Origin: Streptomyces sp. NBC_01381
GTDB lineage: Bacteria > Actinomycetota > Actinomycetes > Streptomycetales > Streptomycetaceae
Reading direction: 5' to 3'
Assembly (NCBI RefSeq): GCF_026340305.1
Contig: NZ_JAPEPI010000001.1
Span: 2,852,001 to 2,916,000, forward strand
DNA length: 64,000 bases
Shown here: positions 35,501 to 43,188 of the stretch, piece after piece
How positions within the stretch are numbered: position 1 is the stretch's first letter
Layout of the letters: every line of letters starts with the position of its first letter
Notes under the pieces: model-generated
The model's input: the letters and a program-made list of their open reading frames with translations, nothing else
Databases searched by the model: none
What the model was told of the DNA's origin: nothing
Program-made: the position numbers and the translations under genes

Positions 35501-35728
35501 GGCGCGCAGCTGCCCCGTCAGCGCGGCGGCGGCCTGGTTGCCCTCGCCGATCTCGGCCAGGGCGACCCGCCAGGTGGCGTGGTCGCCCTGATGGGACCCG
35601 ACCTCCACGAAGGTGCCGTCGGCGTGCCACCGTGTCTGAGGGTCGGTGAGATGACTTCGTACGGCCTCGTACTCCAGCCGAAGTGCCGTAAGGATGACCA
35701 CCGTGCGCATCGGAAGAGCTTCTGTCAC
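32591..35728 (-). CDS. Fusion: MTAN-like nucleosidase - Pro linker - TM/lipobox - SBP - VWA
   Basis: This 1045-residue protein has a very unusual order. Residues 1-242 are a nucleoside-phosphorylase/MTAN-like domain (TALRLEYEAV, FVGIAGGVKSDIQLGDVVVA, AIEMESAGVAQAA, RGISDKAD). Residues about 246-425 are a Pro/Ala/Val/Glu linker with perfect pentapeptide repeats. Residues about 430-449 form RRR-hydrophobic-VVSC, which looks like an internal lipoprotein signal with Cys449. Residues about 460-800 match an ABC-type extracellular binding domain, and about 835-1045 a von Willebrand A domain with MIDAS DTSES, Thr in GATGLYDT and TDG. The nucleosidase should be cytoplasmic and the rest outside. The start shown is GTG 35728; ATG 35710 is equally possible. 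The frame is open throughout. Confidence 0.85.
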   Translation of the reverse strand: MTEALPMRTVVILTALRLEYEAVRSHLTDPQTRWHADGTFVEVGSHQGDHATWRVALAEIGEGNQAAAALTGQLRAWLQPDALFFVGIAGGVKSDIQLGDVVVATRVHAVHGGKESADGFKSRPRSWEASHRLLQAAKFALRGPRWQGTVHFKPVAAGEVVLNSPDSALAAQLDERFNDAVAIEMESAGVAQAAHLAGTLWLTIRGISDKADGQKHIADAAGSQPAAAGNAAEAAFAVLSALKPAPPGEAPQVEALPVEALPGAAPRVSAPPGAAPPVSAPPVEAPPGAAPPVEVPPGAAPPVSAPPVEVPPVAAPPGAAPPGAAPPPEARTGQAPPVDPAREAPTGQAPVSQAQSEPAPERQASEPARTPTLPTGINTGTRTPTGTDTGTTPLPPRPAEPHPHPQPRTPSPPPRHRLGAKLRSRRRPLLISAAFLALAGIITPIVVSCQGGGADDKGPASPAALPRCSDADTTVRIAASVDLSESLEKAASDYGNRRGAGKCTRVQVVGVNSGTAMRALADGWDESDGDKPNVWSPAGSSWLSLARSRAKETAKELFPEQEQAKPIAQSPLTIAMPKPMAKELGWPERTISWKELADWSKDADGFWKEHNRPEWGAFKLGKTNPGYSTSGLNATVAAFFAKTGTSSELSTPHIDKPANQDFVKSIEKSAVHYGDTTLTFLANLREASEAGPDKAMSYISAVTLEENTVVAYNAGYPCGAPSDDKGCARTSKPHTPLASFYPKDGIPFSEHPYIELNGMTAAQKAVSGDFLDYLRTPAVFKKHFAPYGYRTHEGKVLKGTGQVAEANGVLPDAPFTPMRLPEGDVLDRLLELWPTLRRRANVLTVIDTSESMNSEVPGTGDTKMELLKRAEPALFGEFYKSDRVGLWKFSDADVLGGGRDHKELVPLGPFDGKLSGGPRSKALTDNVTGLEPGGATGLYDTLDAAVKTLREDYDPAAINAVVLLTDGVNEDSNSLSLDKLLKRIGDRGKPQIRVFTIAYGDKADEKDAGGRTVLQEVASATGGRAYDAKNPKMINDVITSVISNF
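34736..34993 (-). repeat. 15-bp (pentapeptide) repeats in the linker of the fusion gene
   Basis: About seventeen five-residue units (GAAPP, VSAPP, VEAPP, VEVPP, VAAPP and relatives) occupy residues about 246-331 of the fusion protein. At DNA level they are 15-bp units rich in GGCGGCGCT/GGCGGTGCT, so similar that copy number is expected to vary and to be hard to assemble. Confidence 0.8.
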
Positions 35729-35860
35729 CTGACCAACCGAATCTCGATGCCGACCTGTCCGGGAGACTCACGCTAGAGCATCGTCACACGGTAACTCCCT
35801 TTGTCGGAGGGAGACATGGGTGATCGTCGAGCTTTTGTTGTGGTGTCGTGATACGTCGCT

Positions 35861-36658
35861 TCAGATCAGGTCGAGCCGGTCGGCGAGCCCTGCTTCGGCG
35901 AAGGCGGAGACCAACTCGTCGCGCCCCTCGGTGAAATGGGCCCAGCTGTCGAAGTGGACGGGAACGACCTTGCGCGCCCCCAGGATCCTGGCGGCCTCGG
36001 CGGCCTGGGCGCTGTCGAGAACGATGGGCGCACCGTCGAACAGAAACGGGAAGCGGGGAGCGCCGGCGAACAGCACGGCGGTGTCCACGGGACCGAACCG
36101 CTCTGCGATCTCCCCCACCGCACTGAGCGAGGCATTGTCGCCGCTGACGTAGACCGTCGGAAGCCCTTCCCCGGTCAGGACGAAACCGACGACCTCGCCG
36201 GTCACCGCCTCGACCTCCACGCGCGGCCCGGGACCGTGGACGGCGGGCACGCCCGTCACGGTCACGCGTCCGCCGCCGGGCCGCTCGAGCTCTATGGACT
36301 CCCAGTCGGCGAGACCCTTGGCGCTGTCCCCCAGGCGCCGCCCGCCGCCCGGGGTGGTGAGGGTGAGCGGTACGTCGGCGAGCAGGGCACGGCCGGAGTC
36401 GTCGAGGTTGTCGGGGTGTTCGTCGTGCGAGAGCAGGACCACGTCGACGTCGCCGAGGTCGGCAGGGGAGCAGGCGGCGGGCGCGGTCTTGGTCAGGCCG
36501 GGGCCGCCCGGCACCGGGAAGTAGTCGCCGGGAGCGTCGAAGGTGGGGTCGGTGAGAAACCTCAGCCCGCCGTACTCGAAGAGAGCGGTCGGGCCGCCGA
36601 AGACGCGTACGGGGAGCTGGTCGCCGGCCGTGCCGGAAGCAGCCGTGGTAGCAGCCAT
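35861..36658 (-). CDS. Metallo-beta-lactamase-fold hydrolase
   Basis: This 265-residue protein resembles the UlaG/YtnP-like MBL branch: LFEYGGLRFLTDPTFDAPGD, VVLLSHDEHPDNLDDSGR (the S-H-D-E-H-x-D-N metal motif, with Glu where the usual first sequence is HxHxDH), TGVPAVHGPG, YVSGDNAS, and VPVHFDSWAHF. The HDEHPDNLD variant keeps His and Asp ligands. It starts at ATG 36658 and is divergent from a CGNR regulator across an 82-base region with inverted repeats. A weak 6-bp hairpin past its stop (35795-35813) may terminate it. Confidence 0.85.
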   Translation of the reverse strand: MAATTAASGTAGDQLPVRVFGGPTALFEYGGLRFLTDPTFDAPGDYFPVPGGPGLTKTAPAACSPADLGDVDVVLLSHDEHPDNLDDSGRALLADVPLTLTTPGGGRRLGDSAKGLADWESIELERPGGGRVTVTGVPAVHGPGPRVEVEAVTGEVVGFVLTGEGLPTVYVSGDNASLSAVGEIAERFGPVDTAVLFAGAPRFPFLFDGAPIVLDSAQAAEAARILGARKVVPVHFDSWAHFTEGRDELVSAFAEAGLADRLDLI

Positions 36659-36669
36659 GCAGAAACACA

Positions 36670-36724
36670 CCTCACGGATGGGGGTTGAGTTATCCGTGAG
36701 GAACGGTAGTCCTGTCTCACGGAT
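36670..36724. promoter_or_regulatory. Three copies of CTCACGGAT operator in the divergent promoter
   Basis: CCTCACGGAT (36670-36679) and ATCCGTGAGG (36692-36701) are a perfect 10-bp inverted repeat with a 12-base centre. A third copy, CTCACGGAT (36716-36724), lies nearer the CGNR start. All fall between the divergent MBL and CGNR genes and are probably the binding sites for the CGNR protein, allowing control of both genes. Confidence 0.6.
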
Positions 36725-36740
36725 GAGGGCAAGACGTACC

Positions 36741-37427
36741 ATGAGACATGTGAAGCTCAAGGAGACTGCGATCGCCGGGGAGTTGGCGCCGGGAGACGCC
36801 AAGCGGCAGGTGCCGGCAGATGCTCAGCCGACGTCGACGTCGACGTCGATGCCAACACCGCCGCCCGCCCCCGGCGCGGACCAGTACCCCGCCCTCGACT
36901 TCGCCAACAGCGCCATCGCCCTGCCCGGCGGCCAGTTCACCGACCTCCTCGGCACCCCCGCCGCCGCCAACCAGTGGCTCTTCGCGCACGACCTCGCCCC
37001 GGCCGACGCAGGACTCCAGGAGATGTGTACGGCCCAACTGCGCACCCTGCGGGAGCAGATCCGCTCCCTGCTCGCGGCCCGGGTGGAGGGATGCCCGCCC
37101 CCGGCGAGCGCGCTCACCGCCGTCAACGAGGCCCTGACCAGGGCACCCGCGGCGACCCTGCTCCACTGGACCCCTGAAGGCGGCCTGTACCGGGCCGCCT
37201 CCCACCCCGTCACGCAGATCGTCGAGCGCGCCCTGGCGACCCTCGCCGCCGACGCCGCCGACCTGCTCACCGGCCCCGACGCCGACCGCCTCACCGCCTG
37301 CGGCTCCGCCCCCTGCAACCGCTACCTGCTGCGACACGGCCGCCGCCACTGGTGCTCGACCCGCTGCGGCGACCGCGCCCGAGCGGCCCGCGCCTACGCC
37401 CGACGTACGCGTTCGGTGAAGCAGTAG
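36741..37427 (+). CDS. CGNR zinc-finger transcriptional regulator
   Basis: This 228-residue protein has the ABATE-like N-terminal stress domain (DFANSAIALPGGQFTDLLGT and following helices) and a C-terminal CGNR zinc finger: ACGSAPCNRYLL and RRHWCSTRCGDRARAARAYARR, four cysteines with CGDR in place of the consensus CGNR. The N-terminal 45 residues include a low-complexity stretch (TSTSTSMPTPPPAPG), so the true start could be internal. It is divergent from the MBL-fold gene and likely regulates it through the CTCACGGAT sites. Confidence 0.85.
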   Translation: MRHVKLKETAIAGELAPGDAKRQVPADAQPTSTSTSMPTPPPAPGADQYPALDFANSAIALPGGQFTDLLGTPAAANQWLFAHDLAPADAGLQEMCTAQLRTLREQIRSLLAARVEGCPPPASALTAVNEALTRAPAATLLHWTPEGGLYRAASHPVTQIVERALATLAADAADLLTGPDADRLTACGSAPCNRYLLRHGRRHWCSTRCGDRARAARAYARRTRSVKQ

Positions 37428-37445
37428 TGATGATCAGCGGAACGC

Positions 37446-37660
37446 ATGCCGAACGCACGGCAATGGATCACTAACCCAAATGATCACCGCCGCGCAGGAA
37501 CGCCGCGCAGGAACGCCCTGGTCGGCGCGACCGTCGCCGGCACCGCGGTGCTCGCCGCGACCCCGGCCTCCGCGCTGAGCCGGAAGTGCAACTCCTCGAC
37601 TGGAACAACGACGGGGATGACGCGCGCCACCACGGCTTCGAGGGCTCCGGCTCGAAGTGA
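37446..37660 (+). pseudogene. Possible frameshifted small secreted-protein gene
   Basis: A signal-like segment (RRNALVGATVAGTAVLAATP) is followed, after a shift of frame near 37580, by EPEVQLLDWNNDGDD ... GFEGSGSK and a stop at 37658-37660. The composition of the second part (acidic, Asn/Asp/Gly) is coding-like and differs from the surroundings. This is the only content of the 335-base gap before the MFS gene, together with a 21-bp direct repeat at 37655-37696 (two copies of AAGTGACGCG...CCTGAAC). No family was recognised. Confidence 0.3.
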
Positions 37661-37719
37661 CGCGTCCCTGAACACAAGTGACGCGCCCCTGAACCCAGGA
37701 GCACCACACTGAACACGAC

Positions 37720-37753
37720 GAGGGCCGCCACCCCACCCGGGACGGCGGCCCTC
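37720..37753 (-). terminator. MFS gene terminator
   Basis: GAGGGCCGCC and GGCGGCCCTC form a perfect 10-bp stem with a 14-base loop, 10 bases past the MFS stop in its direction of transcription. Confidence 0.7.
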
Positions 37754-37762
37754 GCCACAGCC

Positions 37763-38968
37763 TCAGCCGGCCACGCGCGCCCGGTCGATGAGGACGAGCG
37801 GAACGGCGGCCGCGGCGAGGGCGGCCCCGATCCAGCCGACCGAGGCGAGCGAGGCGCCCTGTGTGAATGCGGCTGCTGCCAGTACGGGGGTGATGCTGAT
37901 GCCCAGCTGGAACGCCGACACGGTCGTGGCGCCGGCGAGGGTAGGGGCATCGGCCGCGATCGCGAAGACGCGCCCGTAGACCGCGGGGTTCAGCACGAAC
38001 GCGGCGACACCGAGCAGGAACACGGTCGGCACCACGGCCCAGACCTCCTCGACCGCCGCGACCAGCACGACCGACAGGAGCACGATCGCGGACGCGCCGG
38101 TGAGCAGCGCGAGGTGGGGACGCCGGTCGGAGATGCGCCCGCCGATGGACAGACCTACAAATGAGCCGACCCCGAACAGCGCGAGGATCGCCGGGACCCA
38201 GACCTCGGGAAGTTCGGTGATGTCCGTGAGCATGGCCGCCAGGTAGTTGAACGAGATCATGTACGCCGCGGTGGTCAGCACAGTGATCGCGTACATGCTC
38301 CAGAGCGCCGGCCTGCGCATCGTGGCCAACTCGGCGGACACACGCGGCGCGACGGCCGCCGAGGGGCGGTCCGATCCGGTGGTGGCGGGCAGCCCGAGCA
38401 GACAGCCGGCCATCCCGGCGACCGTCAGGGCGACGACGGCCCAGAATCCACCGCGCCAGTCGGTGAAGTGGCTCAGCAGCGTGCCCGCGGGACCGCCGGC
38501 GACCATCGCCAGGCTGAGTCCGCTGACCACGACACCGGAAGCGCGGGCATTGCGGTCCGGCGTCACAAGCCCGATCGCGGTCACCGACGCGACGGCGAAG
38601 AATCCCGCATAGGCGATGCCCGACACCGCTCTGCTGACCAGCAGCACCTGGTAGTTGCCGAGCAGCCCGGCGGCGACACCGGCCGCGAAGACGGCCTGGG
38701 TGGCCACCAGCGCGGTGCGGCGCGGCCAGCGCAGGCTGAGCACGGCGAACGGCGGCCCTCCGACCACGACACCGACGGCGAACGCGGTGATGAGCAGCCC
38801 GGCCGAGGACAGCGAAACGTCCAGGTCGTCGGCGACGGCGGGCAGTACACCCGCAAGCAGAAACTCCGCGCTTCCCATGGCGAACAGACTGAAGCCCAGC
38901 AGATACACGCCCGCGGGCAGCCGCCCGGAGCCAGTGCTCCGGGCTGTCATCGGTTCGGTGCTGACCAC
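37763..38968 (-). CDS. MFS drug exporter (Cmx/CmrA-like)
   Basis: This 401-residue, 12-helix transporter begins with the Cmx/CmrA signature (LLGFSLFAMGSAEFLLAGVLP), a proton-antiport drug exporter group that includes chloramphenicol exporters. Motif A appears between TM2 and TM3 (GGPPFAVLSLRWPRRTAL) and repeats at GGRISDRRPHLAL; motif C is near GPAGTLLSH. Start GTG 38968 has AGAGGG upstream. It is divergent from an XRE-cupin regulator, which may control it. Confidence 0.88.
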   Translation of the reverse strand: MVSTEPMTARSTGSGRLPAGVYLLGFSLFAMGSAEFLLAGVLPAVADDLDVSLSSAGLLITAFAVGVVVGGPPFAVLSLRWPRRTALVATQAVFAAGVAAGLLGNYQVLLVSRAVSGIAYAGFFAVASVTAIGLVTPDRNARASGVVVSGLSLAMVAGGPAGTLLSHFTDWRGGFWAVVALTVAGMAGCLLGLPATTGSDRPSAAVAPRVSAELATMRRPALWSMYAITVLTTAAYMISFNYLAAMLTDITELPEVWVPAILALFGVGSFVGLSIGGRISDRRPHLALLTGASAIVLLSVVLVAAVEEVWAVVPTVFLLGVAAFVLNPAVYGRVFAIAADAPTLAGATTVSAFQLGISITPVLAAAAFTQGASLASVGWIGAALAAAAVPLVLIDRARVAG

Positions 38969-39039
38969 CAGTGCCCACCCTCTTCGTCTTCGTCGAATCC
39001 GCAGTCGTGGTGACCATCCGGATCACCTCGGCGTCCAAA

Positions 39040-39053
39040 GGATCGGGAGATCC
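39040..39053. promoter_or_regulatory. Palindrome GGATCGGGAGATCC between divergent MFS and XRE genes
   Basis: A 5-bp dyad with a 4-base centre lies in the 142-base divergent region. It could be an operator for the XRE-cupin protein; the evidence is symmetry only. Confidence 0.25.
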
Positions 39054-39110
39054 CTCGGCCTCCGACAAAAACTGTTGCCGTTTCCGGGACATGTTGGTTC
39101 CCTGCCGACC

Positions 39111-39689
39111 ATGGACGAGCAACCGAGCGTCGACGCCGTGATCGAGCAGATCGCCCCTCGCCTGCGACGCGCCCGCGAGAAGAAGGACATCAGCCTGGCC
39201 GAACTCGCCCGCGCCACGGGCATCTCGACCAGCACGCTTTCCCGGCTGGAATCCGCCCAGCGCAAGCCGAGCCTCGAACTCCTCCTGCCGATCACTGCGG
39301 CCCTCGGCATCCCGCTGGACGAGATCGTCGCCGCGCCACGGATCCTCGATCCCCGCGTGCCGCAACAGCCCACGAGGAAAGACGGCCGCGTACTGATCCC
39401 GCTGTCACGACAGCAAGCGGAGCCACGCGCCTACAAGTTGACGATCCCGGCACACGACACCGACCCCCATCTGCGCACCCATGCGGGCCACGAATGGCTC
39501 TACGTGCTCCGCGGCCGTCTGCGCGTAAAACTGGGCGACGGCGACTTCGTGATCGGAGCCGGCGAGGCGGCCGAGTTCGACTGCAACATCCCGCACTGGT
39601 TCGGCGCCGCGGGCCAGGGCAGCGTCGAGGTGCTCAGCCTCTTCGGCAAACAAGGCGAGCGCATCCACTTCCGAACATCTCGCCGCTGA
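39111..39689 (+). CDS. XRE-family regulator with C-terminal cupin
   Basis: This 192-residue protein has an N-terminal XRE helix-turn-helix (about residues 12-68: RLRRAREKKDISLAELARAT, GISTSTLSRLESAQRKPSLE) and a C-terminal cupin (about 105-185: HLRTHAGHEWLYVLRGRLRV, then GEAAEFDCNIPHWFGA). The cupin His residues could bind metal or a small effector. It starts at ATG 39111. It is divergent from the MFS exporter and 97 bases upstream of the thioredoxin-reductase-like gene; either could be its target. Confidence 0.88.
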   Translation: MDEQPSVDAVIEQIAPRLRRAREKKDISLAELARATGISTSTLSRLESAQRKPSLELLLPITAALGIPLDEIVAAPRILDPRVPQQPTRKDGRVLIPLSRQQAEPRAYKLTIPAHDTDPHLRTHAGHEWLYVLRGRLRVKLGDGDFVIGAGEAAEFDCNIPHWFGAAGQGSVEVLSLFGKQGERIHFRTSRR

Positions 39690-39786
39690 AGCGGTACGCA
39701 ACACAAAACGCGACCGTCCCGGAATCGGCAACAGAAATGGCGATGGGGGCACGGGCGCCTCAGCCTGTGCCCCGGAGGTGATCGCC

Positions 39787-40797
39787 ATGAGCGAAGAGCA
39801 GAAGACCGAAAAGACGAATCCGCAGAACGTGAACCTGTACGACGCCGTCGTCATCGGCGGCGGCGCCAGCGGCCTAAGCACCGCTCTCATACTGGGCCGC
39901 GCACGCCGCAAGGTGGCCGTGGTAGACGCCGGCGAACCACGCAACGCCCCCGCAGCACACATGCAGGGCTTCCTCTCCCGCGACGGCATGCCACCGGCGG
40001 CGCTGCTGGACGTGGGGCGTGCGGAAGTATCCGGCTACGGGGCCCACTTGGTCGAGGGAAGGGTGGACACAGTGGAGCCCGGCCGACCCGGCTTCTCCGT
40101 GCAACTCTCCGGCGGCCCGGTGCTGCACGCCCGGCACGTGGTGCTCGCGACCGGGCTGCGGGACGAACTGCCGGAGATCCCCGGCGTACGGGAGCGATGG
40201 GGACGCGACGTACTCCACTGCCCGTACTGCCATGGATACGAGGTCCGGGACCGTCCCTTCGCGGTGCTAGGCACACACCCCAACTCCGTCAACCAGGCGC
40301 TGCTCGTGCGGCAGTGGTCCGAAGACATCGTCTACGTCCCGGGCACCCGCTCCCTCACGGCCGACGACCGCGAACGCCTGGAGGCCCGCGGGGTGCGGAT
40401 CGCCGCCGCCGGCGCGATCGTGCAGACGCTGACGGATGACGACCGACTGCACGGCGTGGAGCTCGCGAACGGGACGCTGGTGCCGTGCGAGGTCGCTTTC
40501 GTCTTCCCACGGATGATCCCGAACGACGGCGTCCTCGACGGCCTCGGCTGCGCCCGGAACGAGGCCGGCTCTGTGAAGACGGACAGCGCGGGCCGCACCA
40601 GCGTCCCGGGCATCTGGGCCGTCGGCAACGTCGGCGACTCACGCGCACTGGTGATCTCCGCAGCGGGCACGGGCGCGGCAGCAGCCTTCGCCCTCAACCA
40701 CGACTTGGTCGACACGGAGGTGCAGCAATCCGTCACCGAACTACGGTCCACCCGCACAGCCATGCAGAGCGGGGCCGGGCTTCTGGCAGAACAGTGA
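39787..40797 (+). CDS. Thioredoxin-reductase-like FAD/NAD(P)-dependent oxidoreductase
   Basis: This 336-residue flavoprotein has the FAD motif VVIGGGASGLSTALILGRA, a redox-active CPYC (in DVLHCPYCHGYE, about residues 139-147), an NAD(P) segment (PFAVLGTHPNSVNQ, a degenerate GxGxxA), and the C-terminal GIWAVGNVGD FAD loop. It is shorter and more divergent than housekeeping TrxB and has no thioredoxin gene beside it, similar to GliT-like disulfide oxidases. Start ATG 39787 lies behind GGAGG; the GTG at 39778 is part of that site. Its stop lies inside a strong hairpin. Confidence 0.88.
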   Translation: MSEEQKTEKTNPQNVNLYDAVVIGGGASGLSTALILGRARRKVAVVDAGEPRNAPAAHMQGFLSRDGMPPAALLDVGRAEVSGYGAHLVEGRVDTVEPGRPGFSVQLSGGPVLHARHVVLATGLRDELPEIPGVRERWGRDVLHCPYCHGYEVRDRPFAVLGTHPNSVNQALLVRQWSEDIVYVPGTRSLTADDRERLEARGVRIAAAGAIVQTLTDDDRLHGVELANGTLVPCEVAFVFPRMIPNDGVLDGLGCARNEAGSVKTDSAGRTSVPGIWAVGNVGDSRALVISAAGTGAAAAFALNHDLVDTEVQQSVTELRSTRTAMQSGAGLLAEQ

Positions 40798-40833
40798 GGG
40801 CCGCCACCTCGTATCGAGGTGGCGGCCCTCACT
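40793..40833. terminator. Perfect 19-bp hairpin between convergent reductase and glnA
   Basis: AGTGAGGGCCGCCACCTCG and its exact complement flank a 3-base loop (TAT). The reductase stop lies within the left arm and glnA ends 24 bases beyond the right arm, so it should terminate both. Confidence 0.88.
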
Positions 40834-40856
40834 TCCGCGGGTCGCGAACCAGCGGC

Positions 40857-42266
40857 TTAGATGTCGAAGTACAGCTCGAACTCGTGCGGGTGCGGCCGCA
40901 GCTGGATCGGGGCGATTTCGTTCGTGCGCTTGTAGTCGATCCACGTCTCGATCAGGTCGGACGTGAAGACGCCGCCCGCCTGCAGGTACTCGTTGTCCGC
41001 CTCCAGGGCGTCGAGGACCGCGGGGAGGGAGGTCGGGACCTGGGCGACGCCCGCGTGCTCCTCGGGGGCGAGCTCGTAGAGGTCCTTGTCGATCGGCTCC
41101 GGCGGCTCGATCTTGTTCTTGACGCCGTCGAGGCCCGCGAGGAGGAGCGCGGAGAAGGCGAGGTACGGGTTCGAGGACGGGTCCGGGGCGCGGAACTCGA
41201 CGCGCTTGGCCTTCGGGTTCGAGCCCGTGATCGGGATACGCATCGCCGCGGAGCGGTTGCGCTGCGAGTACACCATGTTGACCGGGGCCTCGAAGCCGGG
41301 GACCAGGCGGTGGTACGAGTTCACCGTCGGGTTGGTGAAGGCCAGCAGCGACGGGGCGTGCTTGAGGATGCCGCCGATGTAGTAGCGGGCGGTGTCCGAG
41401 AGACCGGCGTAGCCCTGCTCGTCGTAGAACAGCGGGTCGCCGTTGGCCCACAGCGACTGGTGGACGTGCATGCCCGAGCCGTTGTCACCGAAGATCGGCT
41501 TCGGCATGAAGGTCGCGGTCTTCTCGTTGCGCCAGGCGACGTTCTTCACGATGTACTTGAAGAGCATCAGGTCGTCGGCCGCGGCGAGCAGCGTGTTGAA
41601 CTTGTAGTTGATCTCCGCCTGGCCGGCCGTGCCGACCTCGTGGTGCTGGCGCTCGACCTGCAGGCCGTTCTTGTCCAGCTCCAGGGAGATCTCCGCGCGC
41701 AGGTCGGCGAAGTGGTCGACCGGCGGGGCCGGGAAGTAGCCGCCCTTGTAGCGGACCTTGTAGCCGCGGTTGTTCTCGACCGCACCGGTGTTCCAGGCGC
41801 CGGCCTCGGAGTCGATGTGGTAGAAGCTCTCGTTCGCCGACGTCTGGAAGCGGACGTTGTCGAAGACGTAGAACTCCGCCTCCGGGCCGAAGTAGGCCGT
41901 GTCCGCGATGCCGGTCGAGGCGAGGTACGCCTCCGCCTTCTTCGCCACGTTCCGCGGGTCACGGCTGTACTGCTCGCCCGTGATCGGGTCGTGGATGAAG
42001 AAGTTGATGTTGACGGTCTTGTCGCGGCGGAAGGGGTCGACCCGGGCGGTCGACAGGTCCGCGCGCAGCGCCATGTCGGACTCGTGGATGGCCTGGAAGC
42101 CGCGGATCGACGAACCGTCGAAGGCCAGCTCCTCGTTCGGGTCGAACGCCGCTGCCGGGATGGTGAAGTGCTGCATCACTCCGGGCAGGTCGCAGAACCG
42201 GACATCGACGAACTTCACATCCTCGTCCGCGATGAACTTCTTTGCGTCGTCGGCGTTCTGGAACAT
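40857..42266 (-). CDS. glnA: Glutamine synthetase type I (GSI)
   Basis: This 469-residue enzyme is a bacterial dodecameric GSI that makes glutamine from glutamate, ammonia and ATP. Motifs include [23 protein letters not shown] (metal-binding Glu), [25 protein letters not shown] (ATP site) and NRSAAMRIP. Tyr397 in [10 protein letters not shown] is the conserved adenylylation site, so activity can be lowered by GlnE-type modification. Start ATG 42266 follows GGAGGAG. A GlnR box lies 102-139 bases upstream, placing it in the same nitrogen regulon as glnII. Confidence 0.97.
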   Translation of the reverse strand: MFQNADDAKKFIADEDVKFVDVRFCDLPGVMQHFTIPAAAFDPNEELAFDGSSIRGFQAIHESDMALRADLSTARVDPFRRDKTVNINFFIHDPITGEQYSRDPRNVAKKAEAYLASTGIADTAYFGPEAEFYVFDNVRFQTSANESFYHIDSEAGAWNTGAVENNRGYKVRYKGGYFPAPPVDHFADLRAEISLELDKNGLQVERQHHEVGTAGQAEINYKFNTLLAAADDLMLFKYIVKNVAWRNEKTATFMPKPIFGDNGSGMHVHQSLWANGDPLFYDEQGYAGLSDTARYYIGGILKHAPSLLAFTNPTVNSYHRLVPGFEAPVNMVYSQRNRSAAMRIPITGSNPKAKRVEFRAPDPSSNPYLAFSALLLAGLDGVKNKIEPPEPIDKDLYELAPEEHAGVAQVPTSLPAVLDALEADNEYLQAGGVFTSDLIETWIDYKRTNEIAPIQLRPHPHEFELYFDI

Positions 42267-42367
42267 CCAACTCCTCCTACTCCCGGCCCCCAGGTGGGTA
42301 CGGGGTTGCAGCTCGTTGTGCGGCCAGTGCGGTGGCACACGCTGGGACCCGACCATAGGGACGGGGG

Positions 42368-42405
42368 ATTTCTCAAGCATGACCCATTTGTTTCGCCGAA
42401 GTTAA
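42368..42405 (-). promoter_or_regulatory. GlnR-type operator upstream of glnA
   Basis: On the minus strand TTAAC-n6-GAAAC-n6-GTCAT-n6-GAAAT matches the four-half-site GlnR box with exact six-base spacings. It is stronger than the glnII copy and lies at the expected distance from the ATG. Confidence 0.8.
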
Positions 42406-42484
42406 CCGGGCCGGGTGCGCGCGGGGCGCCATTCGTCCTACCCCGCCCGTCCTCGTACGAAATCGGGCGCAGTACCGTGGTCGG

Positions 42485-42952
42485 GTGGACAACAGGCAAG
42501 CAATCGGATCGTGGCTGTCCGGCCCGCGTGCGGCGGCAGAGGACGCGGGCGTCGATTTCGGCTATCGGGGCGAGCAGCTCGGCCTGCCGGAGGAGGGGCC
42601 GGGCTCGATCGCGCGGCCCGGCCGGCGCATCGGCGCGGTCGCCGTCGACTGGGCCCTGTGCATGGTTATCGCATACGGCCTGTTCGCTCGCGGTGACCAG
42701 CAGGCGATGGGCAACTGGGCCCTGGGCATCTTCTTCGTGCTCAACGTACTGACCGTCGGCACGGTCGGCTGCACCCCGGGCAAGGCGCTCTTCAGGCTGC
42801 GCGTCATCGCCGAGCGCGGCGGCCGCCTCGGCATCGGCCGGGTCCTCGTCCGCAGCCTGCTGCTCTGCGTCGCCATCCCGGCCCTGATCTGGGACCGCGA
42901 CGGCCGCGGCCTGCACGACCGCCTCGCGCGCGCCGTCCAGGTGCGGATCTAG
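42485..42952 (+). CDS. RDD-family membrane protein
   Basis: This 155-residue protein has two to three membrane helices and the RDD signature (GRRIGAVAVDWALCMVIAYG, TPGKALFRLRV, IWDRDGRGLHDRLARAV). RDD proteins are small membrane proteins of uncertain function. Start GTG 42485. It is divergent from glnA. In the remembered S. coelicolor order its downstream neighbour would be the DUF4191 gene, which here is displaced by about 5 kb of accessory DNA. Confidence 0.88.
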   Translation: MDNRQAIGSWLSGPRAAAEDAGVDFGYRGEQLGLPEEGPGSIARPGRRIGAVAVDWALCMVIAYGLFARGDQQAMGNWALGIFFVLNVLTVGTVGCTPGKALFRLRVIAERGGRLGIGRVLVRSLLLCVAIPALIWDRDGRGLHDRLARAVQVRI

Positions 42953-42969
42953 CCCCTACGCATACGTCG

Positions 42970-43007
42970 ATGGGGCGCCCGGAACCGAGTGGTTCCGGGC
43001 GCCCCAT
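42970..43007 (+). terminator. Perfect 17-bp RDD gene terminator
   Basis: ATGGGGCGCCCGGAACC and its exact complement flank a 4-base loop (GAGT), 17 bases past the RDD stop. Beyond it the sequence becomes non-coding, marking the left edge of the accessory scar. Confidence 0.85.
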
Positions 43008-43188
43008 ATGAGTTTCGAGCAGCGGCTGCGGCAACGGCAGCGCTAGCCCTGACCTGGGCAAACACTGGCTGTGGAGGAAGCGCGAGGATATAGGCGGGCC
43101 AGAGAAGCTGCGCTGAAGCCGGTGATTGGCGGGGCCCACGGCGTGGATTCCTGAGTTAGCTCAGCCCGTGGGGTGCGGCCGGTCGTAC

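Noticed and set aside
34395..35591. Plus-strand open frame with repetitive Gly/Ala peptides
   Set aside because: The repeats are the reverse complement of the linker repeats of the minus-strand fusion gene, which has clear domains on both sides.
43141..43180. tRNA-like stretch (GTTAGCTCAG)
   Set aside because: Only a D-arm-like word is present; no acceptor, anticodon or T-arm can be formed around it.
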